A program made the position numbers and the translations under genes. 64,000 nt of DNA from Salminus brasiliensis. Taxonomy: Eukaryota > Chordata > Actinopteri > Characiformes > Bryconidae. This document shows positions 25,028 to 36,747 of the stretch, piece by piece. Below the pieces are notes generated by a model. It saw nothing but the letters and a program-made list of their open reading frames with translations. It ran no database searches and had not been told where the DNA came from. The stretch's first letter is position 1. Each line of letters begins with the position of its first letter. The DNA lies in contig NC_132896.1 in the NCBI RefSeq assembly GCF_030463535.1, positions 25,667,709 to 25,731,708 of the forward strand, in the 5' to 3' direction.

Positions 25028-25076
<49 letters not shown>
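25021..25076. repeat. (CT)n(CA)n compound microsatellite upstream of fgf16
   Basis: About 28 bases of CT repeat are followed directly by about 28 bases of CA repeat. It lies about 200 bp upstream of the TATA box and so is likely length-variable between individuals. Confidence 0.95.
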
Positions 25077-25078
<2 letters not shown>

Positions 25079-25280
25079 AGCAGCCCGCTGTGGTCAGCCC
25101 GCAGCGCGTGAAAGGGGCAGCAGAGCTGCTGCAGCTTACACGCCTTCAGCACCACCAGCAGCCCAGCGGCAGCAGCGCTTCACCTCCACTCGGCACAGGC
25201 TGATGCGCGCAGCTGAGAGGGATGCCAGCCAGGCGGGGCCTGCCTTTCACTCTCCCATTAGATAATGCTCGAGCGGCGGC

Positions 25281-25288
25281 TATATAAA
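25281..25288 (+). promoter_or_regulatory. fgf16: fgf16 core promoter, TATA box TATATAAA
   Basis: A strong TATATAAA follows a GC-rich GAGCGGCGGC. The expected start site is about 25-30 bp downstream (near 25312), which would give a leader of ~200 bases before the ATG at 25515. The surrounding 25080-25800 is CpG-rich compared with the AT-rich flanks. No transcript data were available, so the start site is inferred. Confidence 0.65.
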
Positions 25289-25514
25289 CGCACATCCAGC
25301 CCCCTAACAGCCACATTAGCGAGTGATGAATAGCGCGGGACGGCTGGGGTGACCTGAGTTTCCTGAGGCGCGGGGGGGCGGCGGTTAGGGCTGAAGCGAG
25401 CGAGCGAGCGCGTGTCCTCGGGATCCTCTGCATGGGTCTGAGTGCGCGCGCACAGCGTCCTCAGAGAGCGTGCACTTTTCTCAGTTGTGCGAGTGAGTAA
25501 CTCACTCTGCGGTC

Positions 25515-25785
25515 ATGGCAGAGGTCGGCGGCTTCCTGGGCTCCATTGATCTGGATTTACAGAGTTTCCCCGCCTTCGGGAATATCCCCCTGTCAGACTC
25601 TCCGGCCGGCCTGAACGAGCGCCTGGGGCTGATCGAGGGTCGCCTGCAGCGCGGCTCCCTGCCCGACTTCGACCACCTGAAGGGCATCCTGCGCCGCAGG
25701 CAGCTCTACTGTCGCACAGGCTTCCAGCTGGAGATCTTCCCCAACGGCACGGTGCACGGGACGAGGCAGGACCACAGCAGATTCG
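25515..25785 (+). CDS. fgf16: fgf16 coding exon 1
   Basis: Encodes residues 1-90 plus the first base of codon 91. The start ATG has context GGTCATGG and is the first in-frame ATG matching the family N-terminus. The donor is TTCG|GTGAGG. It contains the acidic N-terminus, the first trefoil strands and the NGT sequon. Part of this exon is duplicated in inverted orientation at 22857-23058. Confidence 0.95.
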
Positions 25786-28700
25786 GTGAGGCTCGCGCAA
25801 CTTTTAGGCATTTTACCGACGCACGTTAAGGCACGTTAGGACTTAGGACTGAAGGGTGGTCTGGATCAGAACTTTCGCGTGTGCATGTCGAAATCGTCGG
25901 CTTTTCAGATCAGAATCAACAGATGAATAGAGAATCAATAGATATCAGAATCACCCATCTTAAATCAGGACCTTCAGACCTGTATATTACAAGCTTCAAA
26001 TCATAAATCAGAATCTTTCAGACAGTGTGTCTACAGAGCAGAATGGTCACGTTAGTAAATCAGAATGCAGAGGTTTATGAATCAGAGTTTCTTGTCACAT
26101 TAAGGGATTTAATGAAACAATGTTCACATTTGAAGATTACAATCTTTAGGGTTATAAATGAAAATATTCAGGCTGGTAAATCAGAACCTTCAGGTTTGAG
26201 AATCAGGTCAGAATCAGATCAGATCAGAAGATCAGAATGTTCAGGTTTCTAAATCAGAATGCTGAGGTTCATGAATCTAAATCTTCCAGTTTACACACCA
26301 AGTTTGTGGACCAGGATCAGGAATGCTGAGGTTTATGAATCAGAATTTTGTGTAAAGTCAAGGGGTTTTATGAAAATGTTCACATTTGTAGATTAGAATC
26401 TTCAGGTTTCTAAATCAGAATGTCCAAGTTTACACAGCAAGTTTGTCAATCAGTGTCAGGTTTATAATGCACAATATTCAGGTTGGTAAATCAGAATATT
26501 CAGGTTAATGAATCGGAATGCTCAGGTTTACACAAGTTTGTAATTCAGAATCAGAACGTTCAAGTTTGTAAATCAGAATATTCAGGTTTAACAATCAGAA
26601 CGTTCAAGTTTGTAAATCAGAATATTCAGGATTAAGAATCAGAATCTCCAGGTTAATGAATCGGAATGCTCAGGTTTACACAAGTTTGTAAGTCAGAATC
26701 AGAACGTTCAGGTTTAACAATCAGAAAGTTAAGGTTAATGAATCGGAATGCTCACATTTGTAGATCAGACTGTTCAGTTTTCTAAATCAGAATGCTGAGA
26801 TTTAGGAATCAGAATCTTCAGGTTTACACAACAGGTTTGTGGATCAGGATTTTCAGATTTATGAATCAGAATGTTCAGGTTTACACAGCAAGTTTGTAAA
26901 TCAGAATCCTCAGGTTTAAGAATCAGAATGGTCAAGTTTGTAGATCAGAATATTCAGGTTTATAAATCAAAATGCTCAGGTTTACACATCAGGTTTGTGG
27001 ATGAGGTTATTCAGGTTTAAGAATCCAAATGTTTAGGTTTGTATATCAGAATCTTCAGGTTTATATATCACAGTGTTCAGGTTTGTAAATCTTAAGTTCA
27101 CACACCAAATTCATAAATAAGAAAGTTCAGTTCATTAGTGAGAATGTCCAGGTTTGTAGATCTTTAGGTTTATAAATCAGAATTTTCAGGTTGACACACC
27201 AAGTTTGTTAATCAGAATCGCCAGGCTTGTAAATCAGAATGTTTGAAGTTTATAGATCAGAACCTTCAGATCTGTAGACCACAATCTTCAGGTTTATAAA
27301 TCAGAATGTTCACATTTGTAGATCAGAATCTGTAGTTATATAAATCACAGTGTTCAGATTTAGAAATCAGAAAGTTCAGTTCAGTTTAAATACAAAGCTT
27401 GTTTGTTAAAATCTGTAGATTTATAAATCAGAATTTACACACCAGGTCTGTGCATCAGGATCTTTGATCTTACAGGACTATACATTTACTTGTGGATTAG
27501 CATAAGAATATTTTTATGTAATTGTCGTCATATTAACCTCCAGGTTTCTGTAAGTTTAGAAATGAGAACGGCTAATCGTATAGTAAAGATGAGAATCTTG
27601 TTTTTTTCTTGATCAAGAAGTGGAGAGTTTCTAGGATCTCTGTTTAATTCTTTAGTCACTTCTGTCACAGTTGTTGTAAGGGTTGATCAGTGCATTGCGT
27701 GACTGAGCCCTACGTCACTGCAAGCCAGGAATGCAGCTCCATGGGGAGACAGGTGTCTCAGTCCATGCTGCAAAACAAGCAAAGCAACGCGAGGCTGTTT
27801 CTTCTGTTCAAACTTCTTCAAAGGGCCAAAGCGCGCCACACACTCTACTAATTATACCATTAATATAAATCATGCATGGGGTGGTTAGCATTAGGAGCGG
27901 TAAACACATGAGGTCAGGGCACAGCCATGCAAAGCTGAGCGTTTCTGTTACCCATAGTCATCCTGCAGGTGCAGTCTTGCTTGGGGAAGGCTGGAATAAC
28001 TCTAAATTAAAGCATGACCACTGTGGAATCCAAAGAAGTTTAATGCTCGTTGTTTCAGCCAAAAACAAGCGGTTTTACTGGATTGGGTGGTCCGAGCATG
28101 TTCACCCCCCCCCTTCCCATACAAGCACAAATTCAAGGCAGACATTGGTCTGAAGGCTTTCATTAAAGACATATAAAACACAGTTCTCGATGCTGCATCC
28201 CAAAGTTCTGCAATGTCTACATACACATGGTGTCATAACACCTGATACAGGCGCTGGAACGTTTTAATGGCTTTTTGCAGTTTGAGGGGGTTTCCAGTCC
28301 ATTTTTGCATCAAAATGATACACAAAAGAATGCAAACACACAGGCCTTGTAAGAAATATATATTTTTAAGTCATTAATAAGTAGCAATGACCATATTTGG
28401 GACCATATTTACTACTTACTCATTCACCTTCATCAGTAACACTTGCATGGACAAATGCAGTTATAAAGATAAGTGGTAATTATCTCAACCAGTATTTCTA
28501 TGGCAGGTATCCTGGAGTTCATCAGTCTGGCTGTGGGACTGGTCAGCATAAGAGGTGTGGATGCTGGTCTTTACCTGGGAATGAATGAAAAAGGAGAGCT
28601 CTATGGGTCGGTAAGTCAAACTCACCTAGGCCTCCCGCACACACATGCACCTGTACCCATTAACACTGAATTAAACAACTATGGTGTACAACTATAGTGT

Positions 28701-31676
28701 GAAAAGGATTGGAATCCATGCACCAGCTCTATTCTATCTAATCTATTGCCCGATTCCCAGAAGATGCAGGGCAGACAAAACAAGCAAATGGTTCCAGAGC
28801 TGCACCATCACACAATCCCACTGACCCCAGCCCTGCCAAAGCGCACTGGGACAGCAACAGTTGGAGGAGGGGGAGGGGGGTGCATGTCTGGGTTACCTTG
28901 TTTTTGTCTCCTGAACTTGAGGAAGACATGGGAAAGACCTCTCCGAAAGCCCCCTAAATCCTAAATTAGAAGAACTGCCTCTTCATTTTGCTCCATAGTC
29001 ACCAAAATATTTACATATTTCCTAGATACACACTAAGCGTTTAGAGTACACACACATATTGGGGATATATGGCCTGTGAGTGCTCTTGGTTTCTTGTATA
29101 CTCCTGCACAGTCACACAGGGGGGAGATGCTTTACTTTGGTTGAGTGCTCAAATAGTAACACAGAGCAGGATGTGCTAGGGATTGACTGACTTTGTGTGC
29201 GCTAGCACGTGTGTAAAGCACCATTTATAGGAAACGTTCTCCAGCCCCCCCCCCCCTCCCTCCCTCCCAAATCCACCCCACCCCACCCTTCAGACGTTTG
29301 CCATGACTGTGGGAGAAACATGCGATCAGGTTTCAACGGACAATAAGCCAGAGCCTTCACCAAGTGTCTGTGGGTCTGGCGAGTCTGTGTACGCTTATTA
29401 CAGGCAGGGAGAGGGAAAGATGACTTCACATGTAACGTGATAACATCCCATTAAAATCACAGAGCGCTGCAGCCACAGGTCAACATGCAATCACTCTACA
29501 AAATCAGCCGACACGCAGGCTGGAGGTGTCTGGAGATTGATGCCTGTGTTCATCAACAGGGGGCCAGGGCAAGGCATCACTGTTACTCAAGCTTCCAGCA
29601 ACTTTAAATGCTAACCGTAGGTGAATAAAAGCTAGCAAGGTCATAATAGATGAAGGATATGTTGGGCCCGGATCCGATCATGCTAATTGTTTCAAGCTAG
29701 CTCTCGTCTATTATTAGCAACGACAGCATTTTTGTTTCTAACCTTTAAGGAGTTCATCGGCACCATTCTGCAGCAGTCAGCTTTGGAATACCCTACGCCA
29801 AGTCATGTGCACTGAACTGTATTTTACTACAAAATAGTCCACCATTTCGCAGCAGGGGTCTAGATCCCTGCCAGTTAATTGACAGAAGTGTTGGTGAAAT
29901 GAAAACCCCAAGCTTTTATGTATTAAAAAAATAAAAAATAAATAAAAATAAAAAAGAAGGATCCTGGACTCCACTCCACAATTAAAAAAAATTAAAAACA
30001 AATGATCACAGAGCACTCTATTATTGGACAGCGTAATTATAGAGCGATATTAATTATTTACATCTCAGCTATGTTTATCCTGGCCCATCTTTGACCAACT
30101 CACTCGTCCAAGTGTTTAAATCAGTTCTTTAAGGCAGGCTTTATCTTACAGAGTTCAGCCATCTTAGTCAGTCTAAATGAACTGCCTTGACACCAAGACT
30201 TCATCCAGAGCCATTGCATGACTGCTCTTTGGCAGGAAACATGATGTAGCCCCAATGTCCTCTATTGTTCTCTGTGGCGTAGTCAGCCAGCAGAGGTTCA
30301 CCTGCTGAACCCAGAGCGATTGCTCATTGAGGCCCGTCAGTGGTGCGCTAGTAGCAGGCCACACAGGCGCTTACTCTGGCTGCTGTGTGCGCGATCCGGG
30401 CTCGTTGCGTCACAGGGGAAACAGACTTCTCCACGCAGACACAAAGGTTAACAGGTCCGAGGAGTGATTTTGGGTGTAAACTGAAAAGCCTGCTGTAATG
30501 GCTTTCCCCTTCTGTCTGGCGCAACAAACACCTGGCCTGGAATTTAGTTTCCACTCGTTCGTGGTAGTGATACAAGGGCAAACTGTGTGCCGTGAGAAAA
30601 TGCTGCTGCCACCTTTTCTTTTTTTTTTTTTTTTTTTAAATCCACGCTCATTTTTTTCCCATGGAGCTTTAGCAAGGAAGACAGAAAATTAGCTCGGGAA
30701 CCTGCAGGCATTTATGCAGAGATGCTCATCACCATAAAAATAGTTATCAGGCTACATCATCAAAGTCAATTAAAGGAAGTTCTCACAGGGACAAAAATGG
30801 TCAGACTAGATAAGTAACAAGAAAAAAAAAAGGTGCACGTATTTGTCACTGTACAGTGTGGACTGTACAGCGAAATGTGTCCTCCGCATTTAACCCATCT
30901 GGTAGTGAACACACACACACACACACACACGTGTTAGGGGCAGTGAGTACACACACACACCCAGAGCGGTGGGCAGCCAACTCCAGCGCCCGGGGAGCAG
31001 AGAGGGTAAAGGGCCTTGCTCAAGGGCCCAACAGTGGCAGCTTGCCGAGCCCGGGAATCGAACCCACAACCCTGTTATCGACAGCCCGGAGCTCTAACCG
31101 CTGAGCCACCACTGCCCCATCCGCATCATCAGGAGAATGCGGCCCTGGACCCATTTGTGACTGGGAGCGTAGTTGGCCTTGCTTATTCCCATCACTTAGT
31201 GAAATGCTAGGCAAGGTAACGGAACACCTTAAGCTTTTCCGTGATAATGTGGTAGCTCTTCACATGTCTCAGAGGAATAAAGTGCCACCTCTTTAACCTC
31301 CCAGCTTGGTGGACTTGTGATACAGTGAGACCAAACAATTCTAGCAAGTGGATTTTAACATGACTTAGGCGTCTACTTTTCCAGCACAGAAATGACAGTG
31401 CTCTACTCTTTTTTTTTGGCTTTCTTGCAGAAAAAGCTGACGGCAGAGTGCGTCTTCCGTGAGCAGTTCGAGGAGAACTGGTACAACACGTACGCCTCCA
31501 CGCTCTACAAGCACGCGGACACGGGGAGGTACTACTACGTGGCCCTGAACAAGGATGGCTCGCCTCGAGAAGGCGGGAGGACTAAAAAGCATCAGAAGTT
31601 GACTCATTTCCTGCCCAGGCCTGTGGAGATCGAAAAGATCCCACAGGCTTACAGGGACTTGTTCCAGCACAGGTGA
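25515..31676 (+). CDS. fgf16: fibroblast growth factor 16 (three coding exons, 206 aa)
   Basis: Coding exons 25515-25785, 28507-28610 and 31431-31676 join in phase (271+104+246 bases) to give 206 residues plus TGA. The product begins [10 protein letters not shown], as FGF16 proteins do. It carries the beta-trefoil core shared by FGF9, FGF16 and FGF20 ([46 protein letters not shown]). FGF16 is favoured over FGF9/20 by the N-terminus, by LNERLG...EGRLQRGS, and by the atrx neighbour. A sequon NGT lies at residues 77-79. The core Cys are residues 66 and 132. No cleaved signal peptide is seen. The FGF9 subfamily is known to be secreted by an uncleaved N-terminus plus a central hydrophobic stretch (here EFISLAVGL). 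As a secreted heparin-binding ligand it acts on FGF receptors, with known roles in heart and in fish fin development. All introns use GT-AG. Confidence 0.95.
25786..28506 (+). other. fgf16: fgf16 intron 1
   Basis: Donor GTGAGG, acceptor TCTATGGCAG. Its first half is the minisatellite at 25905-27465. The remaining ~1 kb holds no recognised feature. Confidence 0.9.
25905..27465 (+). repeat. degenerate ~22-bp minisatellite filling fgf16 intron 1
   Basis: Many dozens of imperfect units of the type AATCAGAATNTTCAGGTTTN follow one another, interspersed with variants containing ACACANCAAGTTTGT. Longer units also recur. For example, a block with AATCGGAATGCTCAGGTTTA and ACACAAGTTTGTAA occurs near 26512 and again near 26660. 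Non-coding on both strands. Confidence 0.9.
28507..28610 (+). CDS. fgf16: fgf16 coding exon 2
   Basis: 104 bases encoding residues 91-125 ([11 protein letters not shown]...ELYGS). Flanked by GGCAG| and |GTAAGT. It carries the hydrophobic stretch known in the FGF9 subfamily to be needed for secretion, and the [15 protein letters not shown] loop conserved across FGFs. It starts in phase 1 and ends in phase 0. Confidence 0.95.
28611..31430 (+). other. fgf16: fgf16 intron 2
   Basis: Donor GTAAGT; acceptor TTTCTTGCAG preceded by a pyrimidine tract. It contains C-rich (29246-29270), A-rich (29920-29960) and T-rich (about 30616-30640) runs and the SINE at 30833-31118. Nothing else was recognised. 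Confidence 0.9.
30833..31118 (-). mobile_element. tRNA-derived SINE in fgf16 intron 2
   Basis: Read on -, the head GGGGCAGTGGTGGCTCAGCG contains an A-box-like TGGCTCAGCGGTTAGAGC (31109-31091). GGGTTCGATTCCC (31065-31053) is a near-perfect B box. The body contains a (CA)n run (30909-30930) and ends near 30833. A truncated relative lies at 16545-16698. Oriented opposite to fgf16. Confidence 0.8.
31431..31676 (+). CDS. fgf16: fgf16 coding exon 3
   Basis: Encodes residues 126-206 and the TGA stop (31674-31676). It begins [12 protein letters not shown], includes the basic RTKKHQK heparin-binding-type segment, and ends YRDLFQHR, comparable to the human C-terminus. Confidence 0.95.
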   Translation, partial: KKLTAECVFREQFEENWYNTYASTLYKHADTGRYYYVALNKDGSPREGGRTKKHQKLTHFLPRPVEIEKIPQAYRDLFQHR

Positions 31677-33265
31677 CCAGAGCTCCAGCCAGTGCTGCAG
31701 AAGGAGTGTTGAGGAGGGGGAAGGAAGTGGGGATTGGAAGGAAGGAACGGACGGATGGACAGACGGACACCGGGAGGGCTCACGGAGACCCTCCCTCTCT
31801 TCTTCCCCTCACAACTGTTTAGATTTGCCTTCTGGTCCAAAGCAAGGAGTCCCTCTCCAGCAGTGACTGAGATAAACAGTACGTGTGTGTTCCTGGATGG
31901 CTCCGTTTCCTCTCCTTAATGGGTTTTAAACCACAGAGCAGAGAGGACATTCCTCCCACCGCCACCGGTGCCAAGAGGTGTTCGAGGGAGAGGTGTTGAC
32001 TTCAGGGCCCCATGACTGCCTTGGTGTCACGCAACTGCTTCATCCTAAGACAGTCATGAGCACGCACATAGTACATCTGCTAAAATTCTCAAGGATCCAC
32101 TCGTGATGGAAAGTGAACCACTTATGGGACATACACTTGTCTGAGGGGGGGAGGGGGGTGTGGGAAAGGGGACAGGACTCTGGCTTCAGTTTTTTTTTTA
32201 TCATAGCAATTTCTGTAGCACTTAGATGTCTTAAGCATGAGGGTCAACAGAGCCTGCTCCCATTCACAGACCAGACTGAAACTTGGACACCTTTCTATTT
32301 CTGGTTCGAATGCAATTGATAATCAAGGAGTTCTCTCCACAAGAAAAAGTCTTTGCAAGCTCACACTTGCCTTCTAAATACAGTAGGCATGCACAGTCAT
32401 GACCATGCTGTGGGACTGTACGGAGAGAAGATTGAGTATAGTACTTACATAAAGGGCTAGCGACCTGGTTGGACAAGGATGATTCCTTCCTCGGAATATA
32501 CCATAACTCCCCAGCAAGGGAAATGAAGAAGCAAGAGCTTTTTCAGACCAATGTACATTTAAGGACACTTGAGAGATGAGAGGTACTGCTAAGTAATAAA
32601 ACTGGCCAGCTTATGCTGAAACAATAACAATCACTAATGAAAAAGCAAAACCAGAGAGGACTGCAAGGTTTTAAGGGAAAGGCCTAAAAGACCACCTAAG
32701 AGGAACACACATGAGAGCAGAGTGGAAGAGACTATCTTCAGTGTGAAACACTGGGAGATAAATGAGCACTTAGCACCACTCGGTGAATCCACTCCTTTTC
32801 TTTTGAAGGTTCTAGAAAAAGTCTGGCTTTTAACAGGAACAAAAAAAAACAATCAAAAATTAAAGCACTCTCTGCAGAAAGTAATAATAATAGTAATAAT
32901 AATAAAAAGAAATACAGGTGATGTATCTTTTGAAACCAGGGAAAAGCTATGGCATATGCAGAAAGGCTGAGTAGGAGTGTTGGTTGATTGACAAAGGAGT
33001 GACTTGTAATGTTCAGGCTGTCAGGAACATTATTAAAATGCAAGTGGCAGATGTAAATATGGACGAACCTATTTATAAGATGTACAATATATTTATTTTA
33101 CTACATATAAAGTATAATTCTAAATCTATATAAAATATATTTATTTATTGCAAAGTCTTTATTTTGTAATGAACGTGAAATTATAAGAACTGTAAATTCT
33201 ACTGAAATTACACAAAAAGGGCCAACAACATGAATGAATGACAATAAAATTGTCCTGCTATTCAT
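31677..33265 (+). other. fgf16: fgf16 3' untranslated region
   Basis: From the stop to ~17 bases past the AATAAA at 33243, about 1.6 kb with no second gene. The last 200 bases are AU-rich, with several ATTTA pentamers (for example ATTTATTTATT at 33139-33149). Such elements are known to shorten mRNA half-life in growth-factor genes. Function here is inferred. Confidence 0.65.
33243..33248 (+). terminator. fgf16: fgf16 poly(A) signal AATAAA
   Basis: Canonical AATAAA, followed within ~30 bases by TGTGAGTG and a T-rich stretch, as expected for a cleavage site near 33265. Confidence 0.65.
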
Positions 33266-33429
33266 TGTGAGTGACCATTTTTACATGGGGGATGGGGAGG
33301 ATGGGGTTCTCTGTACTAATTAAAATCTTTTATGGTTTAAGAGGAGTTGTTTCACTGACTGCACTCAGCCAGAGGCCATGTGGGTATGTGGTTTGCTCAA
33401 AAGGTGGTGAGGTTTGCTTCAAACACCCA

Positions 33430-33785
33430 GCATTGATTTAGCTTGCTGTCCCAGCCAACATGCTAACGTAGCGCTCACATTGGCTAGGTGGGTTCCAGGT
33501 GGGAATGGGCAGTGAGTGGGTTTGTACATACTTGGACCAAGCTGTGCTTCCAAAATGGACAGCCATTATTACAGCCCACCCTAATCTCACATGGGTCCCA
33601 TCTAGGCCCCATATGCAGCATACAAACCCTTATGGGGCCTAGGCTTAACCCCTCCAGGTTCCATTACGGACCCTGGTGGGCAGCCATGTGTGGGGCCAAC
33701 ACGGAACCAGAGAATACAACTTTCTGGCTCCCAGTTGGGCTACTCAAACTGGCCGCACATGGATGTGTTAGTTGGGATGGCTCAG
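33430..33785 (+). repeat. dispersed repeat of the CATGTGGG family, copy 3 (best preserved)
   Basis: The left end CCCAGCCAACATGCTAACGT (from 33451) and the right end read on - (ATCCCAACTAACACATCCAT) are imperfect inverted repeats. This supports a non-autonomous DNA transposon of ~330 bp. The same family lies at 3691-3965 and 23860-24010. Confidence 0.65.
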
Positions 33786-34829
33786 AACAAGAGGTCTAGG
33801 AACAAACCCTATCTATTAACCTTAAGTAAATCATGTCTGAGCTACGTCATTTCAGAGATACCTCAATGCAAGGTTGCGGCACCACACCAGGGATCAAAGT
33901 TCGGCTGACAAATGTCTGTTGCCAATTGTGAGTTCTGATACAGACTAAAACAAGTAATCCATTTCTCTGTAGACATGACCCGACAACTGATGTAAAGAAA
34001 CTTACTCTTGGCTCAGAGAACCTATGAGAAAGTTCTCCCCAAACAGCCTGCACAGACATAAATCAAACCTCGGCAGCAAGTGAAACAATAAAAGGGAACG
34101 AGGTGGGTCGTTGGGTGACAAGAGTTGCTGAAAAGTAGGCCCCCAAGACGTTCACTTCGAAAACAAGAGGGAACAGTAACAAATTGAGGGGGAAAAGGCT
34201 CCCAAATGGACCCAGCGAATTGTTTGTCTGTACAACACAAGACTCCCATAGCGACTCGCTGGGGCTACTCTTGACGTTGCCCTAAACATAAGGTTTCAGT
34301 CCACTTACATCACCAGCCATGGAGAATCTGGATTCATGCACGACTCAGATTTATAAACGTATTCACAGCCATACCCTAAGCCAATACTTGACAACATATT
34401 GGGCTTGGCCGTGGACAGATGATTGGTTGTTCAGGTTGTTGCCAACAGGCTTGGATAGTTTCAGCGCTAATGCATATTCATGAAGCTTGTGAACAGCGCT
34501 GGAGTTGAAGGAGGGGTAGGCAGATGAGGGGAACAGCTGCCTGGCGGCCAGAAAGGATGTGCTGCAAATGTACACCATCGGTAATCTCAACATGAGAAAG
34601 AGAGAAGTGACATTTCTGCAACTGCAATGGTTGTAACGTTTTGCTCTGGGTGAAAGCTGTGAACTCGAGTTCTTCTAGGTGGGGTGAGGAAAAGGCAAAC
34701 AGTGGAGTTTACACTTAGGTACAGAAAAGTCAAGAAGAAAGAGAAGGTGCATCTGATGATGTGTTAACCATCAGAAGTTATATGAAGTCCACAGGGTGCA
34801 TTGTTTATCTACATTTATCTACAAATTTG
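33786..34829. other. fgf16-atrx intergenic, no feature recognised
   Basis: Ordinary non-coding sequence between the convergent genes. Confidence 0.5.
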
Positions 34830-34925
34830 TGATGTTTAGGTTAGGGGGACTTGGTCAAACCTTTGAGGTACTTTGAGGTAGTCCATTGTGGATTTTGAGG
34901 TGTGTTTAGGATCATTTTCATTAAA
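34830..34925 (-). mobile_element. Tc1-like transposon fragment
   Basis: GATGTTTAGG and then TTTGAGGTAGTCCATTGTGG with TTTTGAGGTGTGTTTAGGAT match the Tc1 relic at 20240-20310 in the same orientation. Only ~95 bp remain. Confidence 0.65.
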
Positions 34926-35529
34926 CCGTGTGATTTACCTCCCCCCTCCCCCTCGCTGAACAGTCGGAAAGATGTTTTCAATGAAATTGTTCATTTGAAA
35001 ACACAAGGAAGGCCCCCCCCCCCCGAAGAGTCTAAGAAATCGTTCTGTTGCTTAATTACATGAGGAACGGTAGAGGAAACAGCTACATGAAAATGCTTTG
35101 CCATCTTCTTTTAGTCTTCTCCTGCTTTGTGAACATTAATTCTAATTAATTCATTGTGAACATCTAATTGGCTGCACATGGCTCTTAATTGTTGGGACAG
35201 AGTATGAGGTATCAGAGCATTCAAAAAACGCTGAACAAGCAATTGCCCTAAATTCCATAGGGTTCCCAAACTTTCTTACATATATAAAATGGCTTCTACT
35301 TGCTAGTTTACATTAATTTTTTTTAAAAGAGACGTTTGCAGGCCACTGTATTGGATTCTGATGAATCTCATGAACCGAATCATCACATAACAGGCGTCAG
35401 CACAAGATAAGTGAAATCACTGTATGGCTGGTCCACTGGTCAAACCCTTAAAACATTTTCTTAAGAGAAAAAGAAAGATGGAAAGAAAAGAAAAAATACT
35501 TAACACAATGATGCTACTATATGCAAATC

Positions 35530-36747
35530 ACCCTTTTGGTCACTTTATTTAAACGTAATATTAAATACTTATTCTAGTAAATAGCAGATCAGATTAATGG
35601 CAAAACAAGTTGGTGTATTTGCTCACATGAGAACATTCTTGGGAGGGAGAAAAGTTAATCTACAGTTCTGAAATACACCCTGTGCAAACGAGGGAGCTTG
35701 TAGTCTCCAATTAGAAACATCTATGCCATTTTTAGCATTAGAAGCAGAAATGTGCCAAAGTAGAATACATGTAGCTTGAGGGCCAGCCTAGTGTGGTTAG
35801 TTAGCATAACCAGATACCTGCAGCCTAACCATTTCCATTTGTCTTTAAATTACAGAAACACACAACCAATCTCAGTAAGGCAGGAGCCCAGGCTAAAACG
35901 AGTGGAACGAAACAGATGAACAGTACTTACAACACTATGCTAGGCAACACTTTACGACGAGAAATCTGAGGTTACAAAAGTCCAGGGGAATCCGGCAAGC
36001 AGTTTTAACAACACAGGCATTCCATTATATGATAAGCAACAACGAGTGTAAAAGCCTAAAAGCAGTTATAGAAAACGGGGGACTGCTCAGTGTGTTTGAA
36101 AACAAATTTTGCTGATGTAAGGCCATCATCAGCATCTTTTTTTGTTGTTTTTTAAGGTGTTGATGACAGCGCCTGTGGAGCACTGAGATTAACAGCACCA
36201 CTGATCATCCACTAGTAGATAGATATTAACGTAGTATCTATTAAGATAGATTCTTCTAGATCTTTTATAACATACAAATCTGTAATGAGTAACACTATGG
36301 TCCCACAGAGGTTCAGTGATTTTTTTTCTTGTCCTGTATAAAAGGAAAAAAAAAACAAATGCACAGCCCTTATTTAAGGGGAAAAGAACAATGCAATGCT
36401 TAAAAGCATTTGGGAGAAGATTATCTTAAATATGTGAGAAAAAAAAACAAAAACAAAAACAAAAAAACACAGAAGAAGAAAACTTGAATAACATTAAGGC
36501 TATATATACACAGAATTACAAACTAAACTGCCAGAACCCTTTGTAACAATGTCCTCCAGATTTCCTTTCCAGACTTGTACTTTAAAGCTGGAGGGGGAAG
36601 GAGAGGGTCCAAGCAGATTTTCGTAATGTCAGCCCAGCCCAGACTGGACCAAATTTAAAAGAAAAGGGGGAAAAAAAAGAAAAAGAAAAAAAAAAAAAAA
36701 AGAAGGGGGTGGGGGTGGGTTGGGCTGACTGACGGTGAGCAGGTTGT
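35530..36747 (-). other. atrx: atrx 3' untranslated region (inferred extent)
   Basis: Begins after the TAG at 36748. The first 80 bases of the transcript are C-rich and then U-rich, mirroring + strand G runs at 36705-36724 and the A tract at 36671-36701. The end is set only by the candidate signal at 35544. Confidence 0.4.
35544..35549 (-). terminator. atrx: candidate atrx poly(A) signal (TTTATT on +)
   Basis: AATAAA on the atrx strand, ~1.2 kb beyond the stop. No closer canonical signal was noticed, but variant signals or a longer UTR are possible. Confidence 0.35.

Noticed and set aside
31040..31118. Functional tRNA gene on -
   Set aside because: A and B boxes are present, but no complete cloverleaf or terminator was seen, and the sequence continues into a SINE body repeated elsewhere in the window.
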